This document shows positions 36,523 through 45,673 of a stretch of 64,000 nucleotides of DNA, in pieces. The stretch covers positions 372,001-436,000 of the forward strand of contig CAXXUZ010000001.1 in the NCBI GenBank assembly GCA_963667605.2, given 5' to 3'. Under the pieces are notes generated by a model. The model was given only the letters and a program-made list of their open reading frames with translations, did not search any database and was not told the DNA's origin. This stretch comes from JADLGL01 sp963667605. Its GTDB lineage: Bacteria > Pseudomonadota > Alphaproteobacteria > Rhizobiales > Kaistiaceae. Position 1 is the stretch's first letter. Each line of letters starts with the position of its first letter. The translations under genes and the position numbers were made by a program.

Positions 36523-36572
36523 GCGAAGGAAACATAAGAAGAACACCATCAACGCGCTGTCCGTGCAGCATC

Positions 36573-36602
36573 GAGCCGCGGAGTGGGACAACCCCGCGGC
36601 TC
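36573..36602. other. Stem-loop downstream of the efflux pump gene
   Basis: GAGCCGCGG (36573-36581) pairs exactly with CCGCGGCTC (36594-36602) around a 12-base loop. It lies 27 bases after the stop of the minus-strand MFS gene. No T run follows on that strand, so it is at best a transcript-end stabilising hairpin. Confidence 0.35.
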
Positions 36603-36628
36603 ACCGGTATCGCCCGGTCCGGAACGTG

Positions 36629-38059
36629 TCATGCGGCTCCGGCGCCTGAAAGCCCGGGGCCGGAGGCCAACGCCTCCTTGTCACGATGGTGTCGGGGGAG
36701 GGCGGCTGAGAGAATGGAGCCGGCCGCGACAACTGCCGCTCCGACCCACACCGCCGGAACGAGCCCATCGACGAAGGCCTGCGGCGAGGCGTAGGAGCCG
36801 GTGCCGGAGAACACCGCCGCCAGGATGGCGACGCCGAAGACGCCGCCGAGTTCCCGAATGGCGTTGGTGGCACCGGAGGCCTTGCCTTCCTCGCTCGACC
36901 TGACCGACGACAGGACGACATTCGCGACCGGCGCAAAGAACATGCCCATGCCAATGCCGCCGATCACCAGCGCGGGGACGAGGTCGCCGTAGGGCACCTC
37001 GGGCGTGGCGATCAGCGCGAACCATCCGAGACCGACTGCCAGCAGACCGAGGCCAACGACGAGGATCGGACGGCCGCCGATCCGACCGGATAGAGCCCCG
37101 GCAATGGGGGCGACGAAGGCAGGCATCGCCGTCCAGGCGAGAGTGCGGAGCCCGGCGTCAAACGGGCCGTAGCCCTGGGCGATCTGGAAGAATTGCGCCA
37201 TGAGAAACACCGCACCGAAAACGCCAAAGAAAAGGAGAAACGACGCGCCATTGGCAACGGCGAAAGTGCGGTTCTTGAAGAAGCTCAGCGGCAGCATCGG
37301 CGCGGTGGAGCGAGCCTCCCACCAGATGAAACCAGCCAAAAGGATCACACTGCCGATAATGGCGCCCAAAACCGTCGGATCGGTCCAGCCCTGTTCATTG
37401 GCGTGGATAACGCCCCAGACGATCCCAACGAAGCTAAGGGCTGCGAGCACCAATCCGACGAGATCGAGGCGTTTGTCCGGACCGAACGTCTCATTGAGCT
37501 TGAGGACAGAGATTGCAGCGGCGATGATGCTGATCGGGACGTTGATCCAGAAGATCCACTGCCAGGAAATACCTTCGGCAATCGCGCCGCCGACCAACGG
37601 TCCGATTGCAATAGCAAGGCCGCCAATTCCGCCCCAGGCGCCTAGCGCCAAGGCGCTCCGCCCGGGCGCGACCGCTGCGGAAAGGATCGTCAAGGTGAGC
37701 GGAACGATCATCGCGCCGCCAACGCCTTGCAAGGTCCGGGCGGCAATCAGCGTCTCGATTGTGCCGGCAATTGCCGCCAGTGCCGAGCCGACGGTGAAGA
37801 TACCGATTCCGACGATGAACATCGGCTTTCGGCCAAAACGGTCACCTAATGCGGCACCGGTGAGAAGCAGAACGGCGAAGGTGAGCGTGTAGGCGTTCAC
37901 GATCCACTCCAGCTCGGAGAGGCTCGCATCGAGGTCGGCGCGTATCACCGGCAGGGCAGTGACGACGACAAGGTTGTCCAGCGCCGCCATGAACAGCGCC
38001 ACCGATGTGATGAAGAAGGTCCAGCCGACATTCTTGCGGGTTGGTATTTGGAGAGACAT
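36629..38059 (-). CDS. DHA2-family (EmrB/QacA) multidrug efflux protein
   Basis: The 476-residue membrane protein has about 14 hydrophobic segments, the DHA2 number. TM1 contains the DHA2 motif ALDNLVVVTALPVI (D1-type), motif A GDRFGRKP lies near residue 72, and antiporter motif C appears as GPLVGGAI near 155. These proteins expel drugs by proton antiport. The divergent/upstream TetR-like gene and the operator-like repeat before its start suggest repression by that regulator. Substrate unknown. Confidence 0.9.
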   Translation of the reverse strand: MSLQIPTRKNVGWTFFITSVALFMAALDNLVVVTALPVIRADLDASLSELEWIVNAYTLTFAVLLLTGAALGDRFGRKPMFIVGIGIFTVGSALAAIAGTIETLIAARTLQGVGGAMIVPLTLTILSAAVAPGRSALALGAWGGIGGLAIAIGPLVGGAIAEGISWQWIFWINVPISIIAAAISVLKLNETFGPDKRLDLVGLVLAALSFVGIVWGVIHANEQGWTDPTVLGAIIGSVILLAGFIWWEARSTAPMLPLSFFKNRTFAVANGASFLLFFGVFGAVFLMAQFFQIAQGYGPFDAGLRTLAWTAMPAFVAPIAGALSGRIGGRPILVVGLGLLAVGLGWFALIATPEVPYGDLVPALVIGGIGMGMFFAPVANVVLSSVRSSEEGKASGATNAIRELGGVFGVAILAAVFSGTGSYASPQAFVDGLVPAVWVGAAVVAAGSILSAALPRHHRDKEALASGPGLSGAGAA

Positions 38060-38072
38060 GGCTCTGTCTTTC

Positions 38073-38096
38073 TAGTGATTGATCACTAAGTTAGTG
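38073..38096. promoter_or_regulatory. TetR-type operator in the efflux pump promoter
   Basis: CACTAA-G-TTAGTG (38084-38096) is a perfect inverted repeat, and an overlapping repeat TAGTGAT/ATCACTA spans 38073-38088. It sits 14-37 bases upstream of the MFS start. A 15-base version of it, 13 identical, recurs just before the TetR gene. Confidence 0.55.
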
Positions 38097-38149
38097 CAGA
38101 AGTGGATTGGGTCACATTTGGTCGGGAATATTGGCGATCCAGGTGTGGT

Positions 38150-38760
38150 CTAGTTGAGTGGCCGCCGCGGCGGCTTGCCCTCGATCGGGCCAAGTTGGCG
38201 GAGGGTCAGATGCTCGCCGTCCTCGGTGAGATCGGGGGCGATGGCGGCGATCGTGTTCATCAGCATGCCATGTGCGCACCACTCATCGAGGATGTCCGGG
38301 TCAGCGCCCGAAATGCTGGCGACGCGCCAATAAAGGTCGGAGTATTCCCGGCGGACGGCTGCCCGGATCTCGTCATCGGCGGATGCGGCGTAGGCATGGA
38401 GCTGGCACAACAGAAGTCTCGATCACGAAGAAGATCGCAATAGGCCAACCCCATCGAGCGCAGGATGTTCTCGGCCGACGAATCTTCGATTCTTGCCTTG
38501 GAGGCAGCTTCATCAAAAATTCGCCAGGTCCGCGCGAAGGCCTCGCGAACCGTCGCAATGTACAGCGCCTTCTTGTTGGCAAAGAGCTGGAAGAGATAGG
38601 GCTGCGAGACACCTGCACGCTTCGCGATTGCCGCGGTCGCTGTCCCCTCGAAGCCATGAGAAGAGAACTCGGTGAGAGCGGCGGCAATGACCAGGTCTCG
38701 GCGCTCGTCCGCTGAGAGGCGTTGGCGGGGCTTGGCGGAGGCTGTAGTGGCTGCCCTCAT
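38150..38760 (-). pseudogene. TetR-family repressor gene with a frameshift
   Basis: The N-terminal frame (from 38760) has a clear TetR helix-turn-helix: FSSHGFEGTATAAIAKRAGV then SQPYLFQLFANKKALY. It runs to YCDLLRDRDF near 38412, then loses similarity. The next frame resumes as LLCQLHAYAASADDEIRAAV and ends PIEGKPPRRPLN, completing a normal ligand-binding domain. A one-base change rejoins them. If real, the repressor would be truncated after about 115 residues and the adjacent pump deregulated. A sequencing error is the alternative. Confidence 0.78.
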
Positions 38761-38776
38761 GCCACCTTACTTATCG

Positions 38777-38791
38777 ATTACTAAGTTACTG
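38777..38791. promoter_or_regulatory. Second TetR-operator-like site before the TetR gene
   Basis: ATTACTAAGTTACTG differs at two of 15 positions from ATCACTAAGTTAGTG at the pump promoter (38082-38096). It lies 17 bases upstream of the TetR start, where autoregulatory operators are usual. Confidence 0.5.
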
Positions 38792-38887
38792 TCAAGAGGC
38801 CAGAACCGCTCCGACGAATCCTTCGGTTGGCCGTCGTCGTCCGCAACCTTGGACGTGCTCACGATCCGCCCCTGATCGGGGACCGGC

Positions 38888-39421
38888 TCAGGGTCGTTCC
38901 AGTTCAAGGGCGTAGAACTCGGTCGACCCAAGTTCACGCTGAATAGTATCAGTCAGTCGGAACCCGGTTCGCTCCAAGACACCGACGGAAGGTCGATTTC
39001 CGTCGACGATGCGCGCTACCAACCGTTGGGTACCTTTGCTCCGGGTGATGTCGATCAGCGCCTCAACGGCTTCGGTGGCGTAGCCATGCCCTTGCGCTGC
39101 CGGCACCAGGTTGAAGTAAATCTCGATAACGCCGTCCTCGTCAGTCGGGCTTAGCCCGCACGAGCCGAGATAGCGGTCGATATCTCGAAGTGTGATGGTC
39201 AGCGAGAACACCGGCGCCTCGCTGTCATAGTGGCCGGCGATATCAAGCAACATGGCCTTCGCTCCGGCGGCGGTTCTCTGCTCGTCGCTCAAGGGCATGA
39301 ACCGCGTCGCCTCGGAGTCGGTCATGAACCCTTGAAAGGCCTTGATGTCGTCCTCGCGATGACGACGGAGGCGTAGGCGCCGAGTCAAAATCTCGTCGGG
39401 AACGGCGATGGGCTGAGGCAT
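38888..39421 (-). CDS. GNAT acetyltransferase, RimJ/RimL-like
   Basis: The 177-residue protein has the ribosomal-protein-acetyltransferase layout: an N-terminal RRLRLRRHREDDIKAF, then IEIYFNLVPAAQGHGYATEA containing the acetyl-CoA loop Q-x-x-G-x-G/A, and the late VARIVDGNRPSVGVLERTGF typical of RimJ/RimL relatives. Acceptor unknown. It stands alone between the TetR gene and ilvH. Confidence 0.85.
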   Translation of the reverse strand: MPQPIAVPDEILTRRLRLRRHREDDIKAFQGFMTDSEATRFMPLSDEQRTAAGAKAMLLDIAGHYDSEAPVFSLTITLRDIDRYLGSCGLSPTDEDGVIEIYFNLVPAAQGHGYATEAVEALIDITRSKGTQRLVARIVDGNRPSVGVLERTGFRLTDTIQRELGSTEFYALELERP

Positions 39422-39583
39422 CGAAACGCCCTTCTCTCCCGGCGGTCTCGTTGATTGGCCGCGGCGACGGATAGAGCGGTCGCCGTCTTAGGTCAAACCC
39501 CTGTTCAGCCGGCGGCGTTTTCGGTGAGGGTTATTTGCGAGGCGATGACTTATCCGGAGCCGACTTTGCGGCTTGGAAGGTTC

Positions 39584-40129
39584 CTATTCGTCCATCGTTG
39601 CGGCGCTGCGGCTCACCGCCGCGATGCCTGTGCGGCAGACCTCGACCAGGCCCAGCGGTCCCATGATCGCGATGAACTGCTCGATCTTGGAAATGCGGCC
39701 GGTGATCTCGAACACGAAGTGGTTAATGTTGGCGTCGATGACGTTGGCGCGGAAGGCATCGGCAAGGCGGAGTGCCTCAACCCGCTTCTCGCCGGTGCCA
39801 ACGACTTTGATTAGCGCCAGCTCGCGCTCGATCGGCTTTCCTTCGGCGGTGAGATCACGAACCGTGTGTACTGGGACCATGCGCTCGAGCTGATGCTTGA
39901 TCTGCACGATCACCGAGGGAATGCCTGTGGTGACGATGGTGATCCGCGACAATTGCTGGGCGTGTTCGGTCTCCGACACCGTCAGGCTTTCAATGTTGTA
40001 GCCGCGGCCGGAGAAGAGGCCGATGACCCGGGCGAGGACGCCTGGTTCGTTGTCGACTACCACCGAGAGGGTGTGGGCCTCCTGAGCCACCGTCGCCTGA
40101 ATGAAATTGGCCGAAGCAGGCTGGTTCAT
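39584..40129 (-). CDS. ilvH: Acetolactate synthase small (regulatory) subunit IlvH
   Basis: IlvH confers valine feedback control on acetolactate synthase. The start at ATG 40129 (MNQPASANFIQ) gives 181 residues; the open frame upstream is not conserved. The N-terminal ACT domain reads TLSVVVDNEPGVLARVIGLF and GYNIESLTV, and the C-terminal domain FEITGRISKIEQFIAIM is characteristic. It lies 160 bases after ilvI on the same strand and should be cotranscribed. Confidence 0.96.
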   Translation of the reverse strand: MNQPASANFIQATVAQEAHTLSVVVDNEPGVLARVIGLFSGRGYNIESLTVSETEHAQQLSRITIVTTGIPSVIVQIKHQLERMVPVHTVRDLTAEGKPIERELALIKVVGTGEKRVEALRLADAFRANVIDANINHFVFEITGRISKIEQFIAIMGPLGLVEVCRTGIAAVSRSAATMDE

Positions 40130-40289
40130 GGCTTTGCCTTTGTCTTGGTTTTGGCGGCGGCCCGCGGGTAGCGAGCCCAGAAAAGTAACGGGCGAGCCAA
40201 GCAGCATGACCAGGCGGAGGCCGAAAAAACGCTAATGGCCGCGTCGCGGCGTCTCGGACGCGGCGGGATCTGATCCTCGATGGACACCA

Positions 40290-42056
40290 TCACACCAGCT
40301 GCCTCCCGGTCTCGTCGATCACGGTCGCGATGACGTCGTCGCTCACTTCCTCAGGCAGGATCATCTCGTTGTGCGCCTTGCCGGAGGGGATCATTGGGAA
40401 GCAATTGGCGAGCGCGGAGATCTGGCAGTCGAACAAAACCGGCCTGTCGACGGACAGCATCTCAGCGATGGCGTCGTCGAGGTCGTCGGGCTTTTCCACT
40501 TTGAGACCGACGCAGCCATAGGCCTCTCCCAGCCTCACGAAATCCGGCAATGATTCCATATATGTGTGCGAGATTCGATTGCCATGCAGGAGCTGCTGCC
40601 ACTGCCTGACCATCCCCATATATTGATTGTTGAGGATGAAGATCTTCACCGGCAATTCGTGCTGAACGGCCGTCGATAGTTCCTGCATCGTCATCAGCAC
40701 CGAGGCATCACCGGCTATGTCGATGACCAGGGCGTCCGGATGCGCCGCTTGGACGCCGATTGCCGCCGGCAGCCCGAAGCCCATTGTGCCGAGGCCGCCG
40801 GAAGTGGCCCAGTGATTGGGATCGTCGAAATGGAAGTATTGCGCCGCCCACATCTGGTGCTGGCCGACCTCGGTGGTGATGTAGGTGTCGCGCCCCGCGG
40901 TCGCCGCGAATAGTCGTTCGATTGCATATTGCGGCATGATCACGTCGGGATTGGCGCTGTAGGCGAGGCTATTGCGGCCGCGCCAGCGATTGATCTCGGC
41001 CCACCATCCTTTCAGGGCCGCCTTGTCGACGCTGGCGTCCGTCGATTGCCAGACCTCCAGCATATCGGTCAGGACATTGGCGACATCGCCAAGGATCGCG
41101 ATATCGACATGGACGTTCTTGTTGATCGAGGAGGGGTCGATGTCGACATGGATCTTCTTCGATCCCGGCGAGAAGGCATCGAGCCGACCGGTGATACGAT
41201 CGTCGAATCTGGTGCCGATGGCGATCATCACATCGCAATCATGCATCGCATTGTTGGCCTCGTAGGTGCCGTGCATTCCCAGCATTCCGAGCCATTGCGC
41301 ATCGGATGCGGGATAGGTACCGAGGCCCATCAGAGTGGTGGTAATCGGGAAGCCGGTGAGGTGGACGAATTCGCGCAACAGCCGAGAGGCTTCGTTGCCG
41401 GAGTTGATGACGCCGCCACCGGTATAGAAGATCGGCCGCCTCGCGCTTGCAATCAGAGCGACTGCTTGGCGAATGGCTTCGGCATCGCCCTTGACCCTTG
41501 GATGATAGGTTTTGTGCTCGACATTCTCCGGCCCGATATAGGTGCCGGTAGCGAACTGGACGTCCTTCGGGATATCGACAACGACTGGGCCGGGCCGGCC
41601 GTGGGTGGCGACATAAAAGGCCTCGTGAATGGTGCGGGCGAGGTCATTGACGTCCTTCACCAGCCAATTGTGTTTTGTGCACGGCCTGGTGATGCCGACG
41701 GTGTCGCATTCCTGGAAGGCGTCGGAGCCGATCAGATGGGTGGCGACCTGGCCGGTGATGCAGACCACCGGGATTGAATCCATCAGCGCATCGGTGAGGG
41801 GGGTGACCATGTTGGTGGCGCCGGGGCCGGAGGTCACCAGCGCGACGCCTGGCTTGCCGGTCGAGCGGGCGTAGCCTTCGGCGGCGTGACCGGCGCCTTG
41901 CTCATGGCGGACGAGGATGTGACGAACGTCGCTTTGCTGGAACAGAACGTCATAGATCGGCAGCACCGCGCCGCCGGGATAGCCGAACACATCGGCGACG
42001 TTGTGATCGATCAGCGCTTGCAGCACCATCTCCGCGCCGGTCATCTGCTTTTCCAT
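40290..42056 (-). CDS. ilvI: Acetolactate synthase large subunit
   Basis: This ThDP-dependent enzyme condenses pyruvate with pyruvate or 2-oxobutyrate in the first step of branched-chain amino acid synthesis. The 588-residue protein begins MEKQMTGAEMVLQAL after a GGAG. It shows the catalytic Glu in VRHEQGAGHAAEGYAR near residue 50, the FAD-binding middle domain, and the ThDP motif GDASVLMTMQEL followed by ILNNQYMGMVRQWQ. ilvB would be an equally acceptable name. A leader peptide and attenuator precede it. Confidence 0.96.
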   Translation of the reverse strand: MEKQMTGAEMVLQALIDHNVADVFGYPGGAVLPIYDVLFQQSDVRHILVRHEQGAGHAAEGYARSTGKPGVALVTSGPGATNMVTPLTDALMDSIPVVCITGQVATHLIGSDAFQECDTVGITRPCTKHNWLVKDVNDLARTIHEAFYVATHGRPGPVVVDIPKDVQFATGTYIGPENVEHKTYHPRVKGDAEAIRQAVALIASARRPIFYTGGGVINSGNEASRLLREFVHLTGFPITTTLMGLGTYPASDAQWLGMLGMHGTYEANNAMHDCDVMIAIGTRFDDRITGRLDAFSPGSKKIHVDIDPSSINKNVHVDIAILGDVANVLTDMLEVWQSTDASVDKAALKGWWAEINRWRGRNSLAYSANPDVIMPQYAIERLFAATAGRDTYITTEVGQHQMWAAQYFHFDDPNHWATSGGLGTMGFGLPAAIGVQAAHPDALVIDIAGDASVLMTMQELSTAVQHELPVKIFILNNQYMGMVRQWQQLLHGNRISHTYMESLPDFVRLGEAYGCVGLKVEKPDDLDDAIAEMLSVDRPVLFDCQISALANCFPMIPSGKAHNEMILPEEVSDDVIATVIDETGRQLV

Positions 42057-42092
42057 TACTCACTCCAGCCGTTTCCCCAGGTCCCAAATAAC

Positions 42093-42116
42093 AAAAAAAG
42101 GGCCTAACAGGCCCTT
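42093..42116 (-). terminator. Attenuator terminator of the ilvI-ilvH operon
   Basis: On the minus strand AAGGGCCT and AGGCCCTT pair perfectly around a 3-base loop and are followed by seven T residues. It lies between the leader peptide and ilvI, 36 bases before the ilvI start, so it can stop transcription before the structural genes. Confidence 0.82.
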
Positions 42117-42150
42117 AGTCACGCGCACCACCAATTGCGACGGCGATCAT
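42115..42150 (-). CDS. ilv leader peptide (MIAVAIGGARD)
   Basis: An 11-codon frame, ATG to TAA, encodes MIAVAIGGARD with two Ile and one Val codon, and its stop overlaps the base of the terminator hairpin. GCGCACCGCCA upstream and TGGTGGTGCGC within the leader can form an 11-base pause hairpin with one G-U. This is the layout of ribosome-mediated attenuation: starvation for Ile or Val would stall the ribosome and favour antitermination. No clear Shine-Dalgarno is seen. Confidence 0.6.
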   Translation of the reverse strand: MIAVAIGGARD

Positions 42151-42252
42151 GCCATCGTGGCGGTGCGCTCCGATACTACGAGGATGCTCTTCAAGGATCT
42201 TCTCCAAGGGCTCCCAATGACGGTCGGAAAGTAGGGGCGCAAGGGCTGAGGG

Positions 42253-43185
42253 TCAAGGGACAGTTCTTGTTCCCATCAGGCGCTCCGGGAGATCACCGAT
42301 CTCGGTCGGATCCGCTGACGGCCAGTCCGCCATTTGGCTGCGGAACCATGTCATCTGGCGCTTCGCATAATTGCGGCTTTCGGTCTGGGCGCGAGCGATC
42401 GCCTCGTTGAGCTCGATCTCACCGGAGAGATGGGCGACGAGGGCGCTGAGGCCGATCGATTTCATCGCCGGCAGATCGGGATCAAGCTTAAGGACCGTTA
42501 TTCTCCGCGCCTCCACAAGTGCTCCGGCTTCCATCATCGCCAGGAGTCGCCGGTTGATGCGATCATATAGTTCGGCGCGAGGCGGCGCGAGAACGATCCG
42601 GGCGGCGCGATTGGGATCGACCAGGGCGGCGCCAGCGGCTTCGTCTTGCCATTCGGGGAGGGTGCGGCCGGTGGCGTCGATCACTTCGAGGGCGCGGAGA
42701 ATGCGGCTGCGGTCGTTGGGGCGGAGGCGCCTCGCCTCGTTACTGGAGCGCTCAGCCAATAGATTGTGGAGATCGCGGGTCGACAGAGCCGCCGCCTTCT
42801 CCCGCCACGCGGTCCTGACCGCGGCCGGCACTTCCGGCACCGAGGCCAGCCCTTGAGTGAGGGCACGGAAATAAAGGCCGGTGCCGCCGACGATCACCGG
42901 TCGGCGACCGGTTTCCTCCGCTTTGGTGATGGCTTTGGCAATATCGGCGAGCCAGCGCCCGACCGAATAGCGCTCGGCTGCCGGGACGTGGCCATAGAGG
43001 TGATGCGGAACCGTCCCGTGCTCCGTCGCCGAGGGGCGAGCTGACAGGATCCGAAGCTCGGCATAGACCTGCATCGAGTCGGCATTGATGACGACGCCAT
43101 TGCCGCGCGCGGCGACCTCAATTGCCAAGCGCGATTTGCCGCTCGCTGTCGGACCGGCGATCAAAATTGGCCTAGAGCCGATCAT
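42253..43185 (-). CDS. miaA: tRNA dimethylallyltransferase MiaA
   Basis: MiaA adds a dimethylallyl group to A37 of tRNAs reading UNN codons. The 310-residue protein has the P-loop GPTASGKS at residues 11-18, NADSMQVYAEL near 35, VGGTGLYFRAL near 100 and RQMTWFR near 285, all diagnostic. The start gives the normal length. It lies upstream of the ilv leader on the same strand. Confidence 0.96.
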   Translation of the reverse strand: MIGSRPILIAGPTASGKSRLAIEVAARGNGVVINADSMQVYAELRILSARPSATEHGTVPHHLYGHVPAAERYSVGRWLADIAKAITKAEETGRRPVIVGGTGLYFRALTQGLASVPEVPAAVRTAWREKAAALSTRDLHNLLAERSSNEARRLRPNDRSRILRALEVIDATGRTLPEWQDEAAGAALVDPNRAARIVLAPPRAELYDRINRRLLAMMEAGALVEARRITVLKLDPDLPAMKSIGLSALVAHLSGEIELNEAIARAQTESRNYAKRQMTWFRSQMADWPSADPTEIGDLPERLMGTRTVP

Positions 43186-43327
43186 ATGGGTCGCCTCGTT
43201 TCAGGAAAGATCTTCATGCCGCCGGTGCGAGATGATAATCGAGGGCCGGCATTTTCGCCCGACCCCGTCATGACTCACTGCCAGCGCCGACACAACAGGC
43301 AGCGTTGGCGGCCGTGGAGATCATCAA

Positions 43328-44551
43328 TTGCCTCTCATCCAACCCTTTCGCGCGCTTCGGCCGGCGCCGGGGCGGGCCAGCGAGGTCCTGGCGCCACCCT
43401 ATGATGTCTTGACCAGCGCGGAAGCCCGGATGTTTGCCGCCGGCAAACCGTGGGGCTTTCTTCACGTTTCCAAGCCGGAAATCGACCTCGATCCCGCAGT
43501 CGATCCACACGACCCGACGGTCTATGCCAAGGCGGCCGAAAATCTCGATCGAATGATCGCGTCCGGCGTGCTCGTCCGCGATGCCAAGCCATTCTACTAC
43601 GTCTATCGTTTGACCTGGCGCGATCGAACCCAAACCGGCCTTGCCGCCGTCGCATCGCTCGCCGAGTACGCGACCAACCGCATTCGCAAGCATGAATACA
43701 CAACGCCGACGAAGGAGGATGACCGGGTTCGACAGATTGAGGCGGTCAACGCTCAGACCGGGCCGGTTATGCTCGCCTATCCGGACGCCGCGGCGATCGA
43801 TGCAGCGCTCGCCGAAATTGCCACGGAGGCCGCTGATATCGATGTTACCACCGAGGACGGAGTGCGGCATCAGCTGTGGCCGGAGATGGATGACGCGGCA
43901 GTTGTCTCTCTGACGGCGGCGGTCGATGCGCTGCCGGCGCTCTATATCGCCGATGGGCATCACCGTTCCGCCGCGGCTGGTCGCGTTGCGGCTGCACGCG
44001 GCGGTGCGCTCGAGTCGCACCACTATTTCTTGTCGGTGCTGTTCCCGCATCACCAAATGACGATCCTCGACTACAATCGCGTCATCAGCGATCTCAACGG
44101 CCTCGCTCCAGGGCAGCTCCTGACCGAGATAGGCAAATATTTCACAGTCGAAGCATCCGATCGGCCGGCGAGGCCCGGCGCCGCCGGTGAATACGGCATG
44201 TTCGTCGCCGGCCGGTGGTACCGGCTCACTATTCGGCCGGACCTCGTGCCGCACGACGATCCGCTCGGTCGTATGCCAGTGAGCTTGCTGACGCGCAATC
44301 TCATCGAGCCGGTCTTCGGCATCACCGATCCGAGGACCGATAAGCGTATCGATTTTGTTGGCGGCGCGCGTGGTCTGGCCGAGCTCGAGCAACGTGTGTC
44401 ATCCGGCGATATGGCGGTGGCCTTCGCGCTCTATCCGACTGAGATGACCGATCTGATGGCGGTGGCCGATGCCGGCGGAATCATGCCGCCGAAATCGACC
44501 TGGTTCGAGCCGAAGCTCGCCGACGGCATGGTTAGCCACGTCCTCGACTGA
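43328..44551 (+). CDS. DUF1015 family protein
   Basis: The 407-residue protein begins at TTG 43328 (LPLIQPFRALRPA) with GGAG 8 bases upstream. It matches the DUF1015 pattern: a start with APPYDVL, YYVYRLTWRDRTQTGL in the middle, and YIADGHHRSAAAGRVAA, plus a C-terminal FEPKLADGMVSHVLD. The HHR cluster suggests a catalytic or nucleotide-handling role, but no function is established. In many bacteria it lies near serine-synthesis genes; that is not the case here. Confidence 0.88.
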   Translation: MPLIQPFRALRPAPGRASEVLAPPYDVLTSAEARMFAAGKPWGFLHVSKPEIDLDPAVDPHDPTVYAKAAENLDRMIASGVLVRDAKPFYYVYRLTWRDRTQTGLAAVASLAEYATNRIRKHEYTTPTKEDDRVRQIEAVNAQTGPVMLAYPDAAAIDAALAEIATEAADIDVTTEDGVRHQLWPEMDDAAVVSLTAAVDALPALYIADGHHRSAAAGRVAAARGGALESHHYFLSVLFPHHQMTILDYNRVISDLNGLAPGQLLTEIGKYFTVEASDRPARPGAAGEYGMFVAGRWYRLTIRPDLVPHDDPLGRMPVSLLTRNLIEPVFGITDPRTDKRIDFVGGARGLAELEQRVSSGDMAVAFALYPTEMTDLMAVADAGGIMPPKSTWFEPKLADGMVSHVLD

Positions 44552-44560
44552 CGCGGCCCG

Positions 44561-44880
44561 ATGATCCCACTTGTAACCGAGCGGCTGATCCTGCGCTATT
44601 GGCGCTAGGAGGACAAGCTGGCCTTCGCCGCGATCAACGCCGATCCCGAAAGTGATGGGGTTCTTTCCCGCATTATTGAGCAAGGCCGGGTCCGATGCGC
44701 TCGCTGACCGGCTCGCGGCCGCCGAGGCGGAGGTGGGATGACGCTGCTTGTTGCCGAAGAACAGGCGAGCGGGCGCTTCATCGGCTTCATCGGTTTGCAG
44801 CCGATGCGCGGATGCCGATGGCCCGGCGATCGAGTGAGCAGAACGAGCACAGATGGGCCTCGATTTCGATCATTCGGACC
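44561..44880 (+). pseudogene. GNAT acetyltransferase remnant
   Basis: The reading begins MIPLVTERLILRYWR, then a TAG, EDKLAFAAINADPE, a one-base shift, VMGFFPALLSKAGSDALADR, a TGA, and in another frame TLLVAEEQASGRFIGFIGL. Joined, this is the N-terminal two thirds of a RimJ/RimL-like GNAT protein. At least one stop, two frame changes and a missing C terminus show that it is dead. It fills most of the interval between the DUF1015 gene and the DegP fragment. Confidence 0.72.
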
Positions 44881-44913
44881 TTGCCGAGGGACCAAGCTGA
44901 GTTGCCGCGCCGG

Positions 44914-45655
44914 CTAGCGGGCGAGGCTTATCCATTCGAACCGAGTGACGCCGTCGGGACGGGCCAGCAGGAAGACGACCGAGGAGCGGCCTGCGGCAAG
45001 TTCCTCCGCCAGCGCCGCGTCCACCGCGGCAAGGGTGGCGAGAGGAGACCCGTAAACGGCGAGGCCTATCGCAACGATGATGTCGGCCTCTAGAATGCGC
45101 CGCTCTGAGGCCAAGCTTCCCGAAACGAGGCGGGTGATCACCATCCCTTCGATCGATGGATCGATATTGTATTCGGCGCGGATCGCCGGGCTCATCGGCG
45201 ACAGGTCAAAACCAAGCGCGGCGGCATCAACGCTATCGAGAGGCTGCGCCAGTACCGTTTGAGCAGCGATCGGCGGCGCCTGGTTTTGTTCGAGTTCGCC
45301 GATGGTGACGATCTCGGTGATTTCGACGCCGCCGCGAAGCACGACGACTTGGACTTCGCGGTCGATATCCGTGTTGGCAACGGTCCGTGGTAAATCGCGC
45401 ATTTCGTCGATTGCTTGGCCGTCGAAACTGATGACGATATCGCCGACCTGGAAGCCGGCTTCCGCGGCCGGGCTGGCGCTCATAACCTGGGCTACAAGCG
45501 CTCCCTCCCGCTCGGCGAGCCCGAGACCCTCGGCAAGACCCGCGGTCAGCTCCTGGATGCGGACGCCGAGCCAACCACGGCGAACCTCGCCAAACCGGAC
45601 CAGGTGATCGACGACGCGGGCGGCTGTCTCCGACGGGATGGCGAAGGCGGCCTGG
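44914..45655 (-). pseudogene. DegP/HtrA serine protease, PDZ half only, truncated at the phage border
   Basis: About 247 C-terminal residues of a periplasmic HtrA-type protease remain. Homology starts at AAFAIPSETAARVVDHLVRF, the end of the protease domain in family members. PDZ1 (RGWLGVRIQELT, VGDIVISFDGQAID) and a divergent PDZ2 follow. The His-Asp-Ser triad and the export signal are missing. Upstream of about 45655 the frame remains open, but it is antisense to phage genes and has no DegP similarity. The gene has thus been cut by phage insertion, by deletion, or by a contig join. Confidence 0.78.
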
Positions 45656-45673
45656 CACCCGCAAGCGAGCGCC

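Noticed and set aside
42110..42165. A trp-type leader, from a frame reading NWWCA over the attenuator
   Set aside because: That frame has no start codon, and the downstream genes are ilvI-ilvH; the ATG frame MIAVAIGGARD fits the operon.
17400..45000. Reassignment of TAG to an amino acid, because three broken genes contain in-frame TAG
   Set aside because: TAG is the normal stop of murB, ddl, ftsA and bamD in this window, and the broken genes also carry frameshifts or TGA, so simple decay explains them better.
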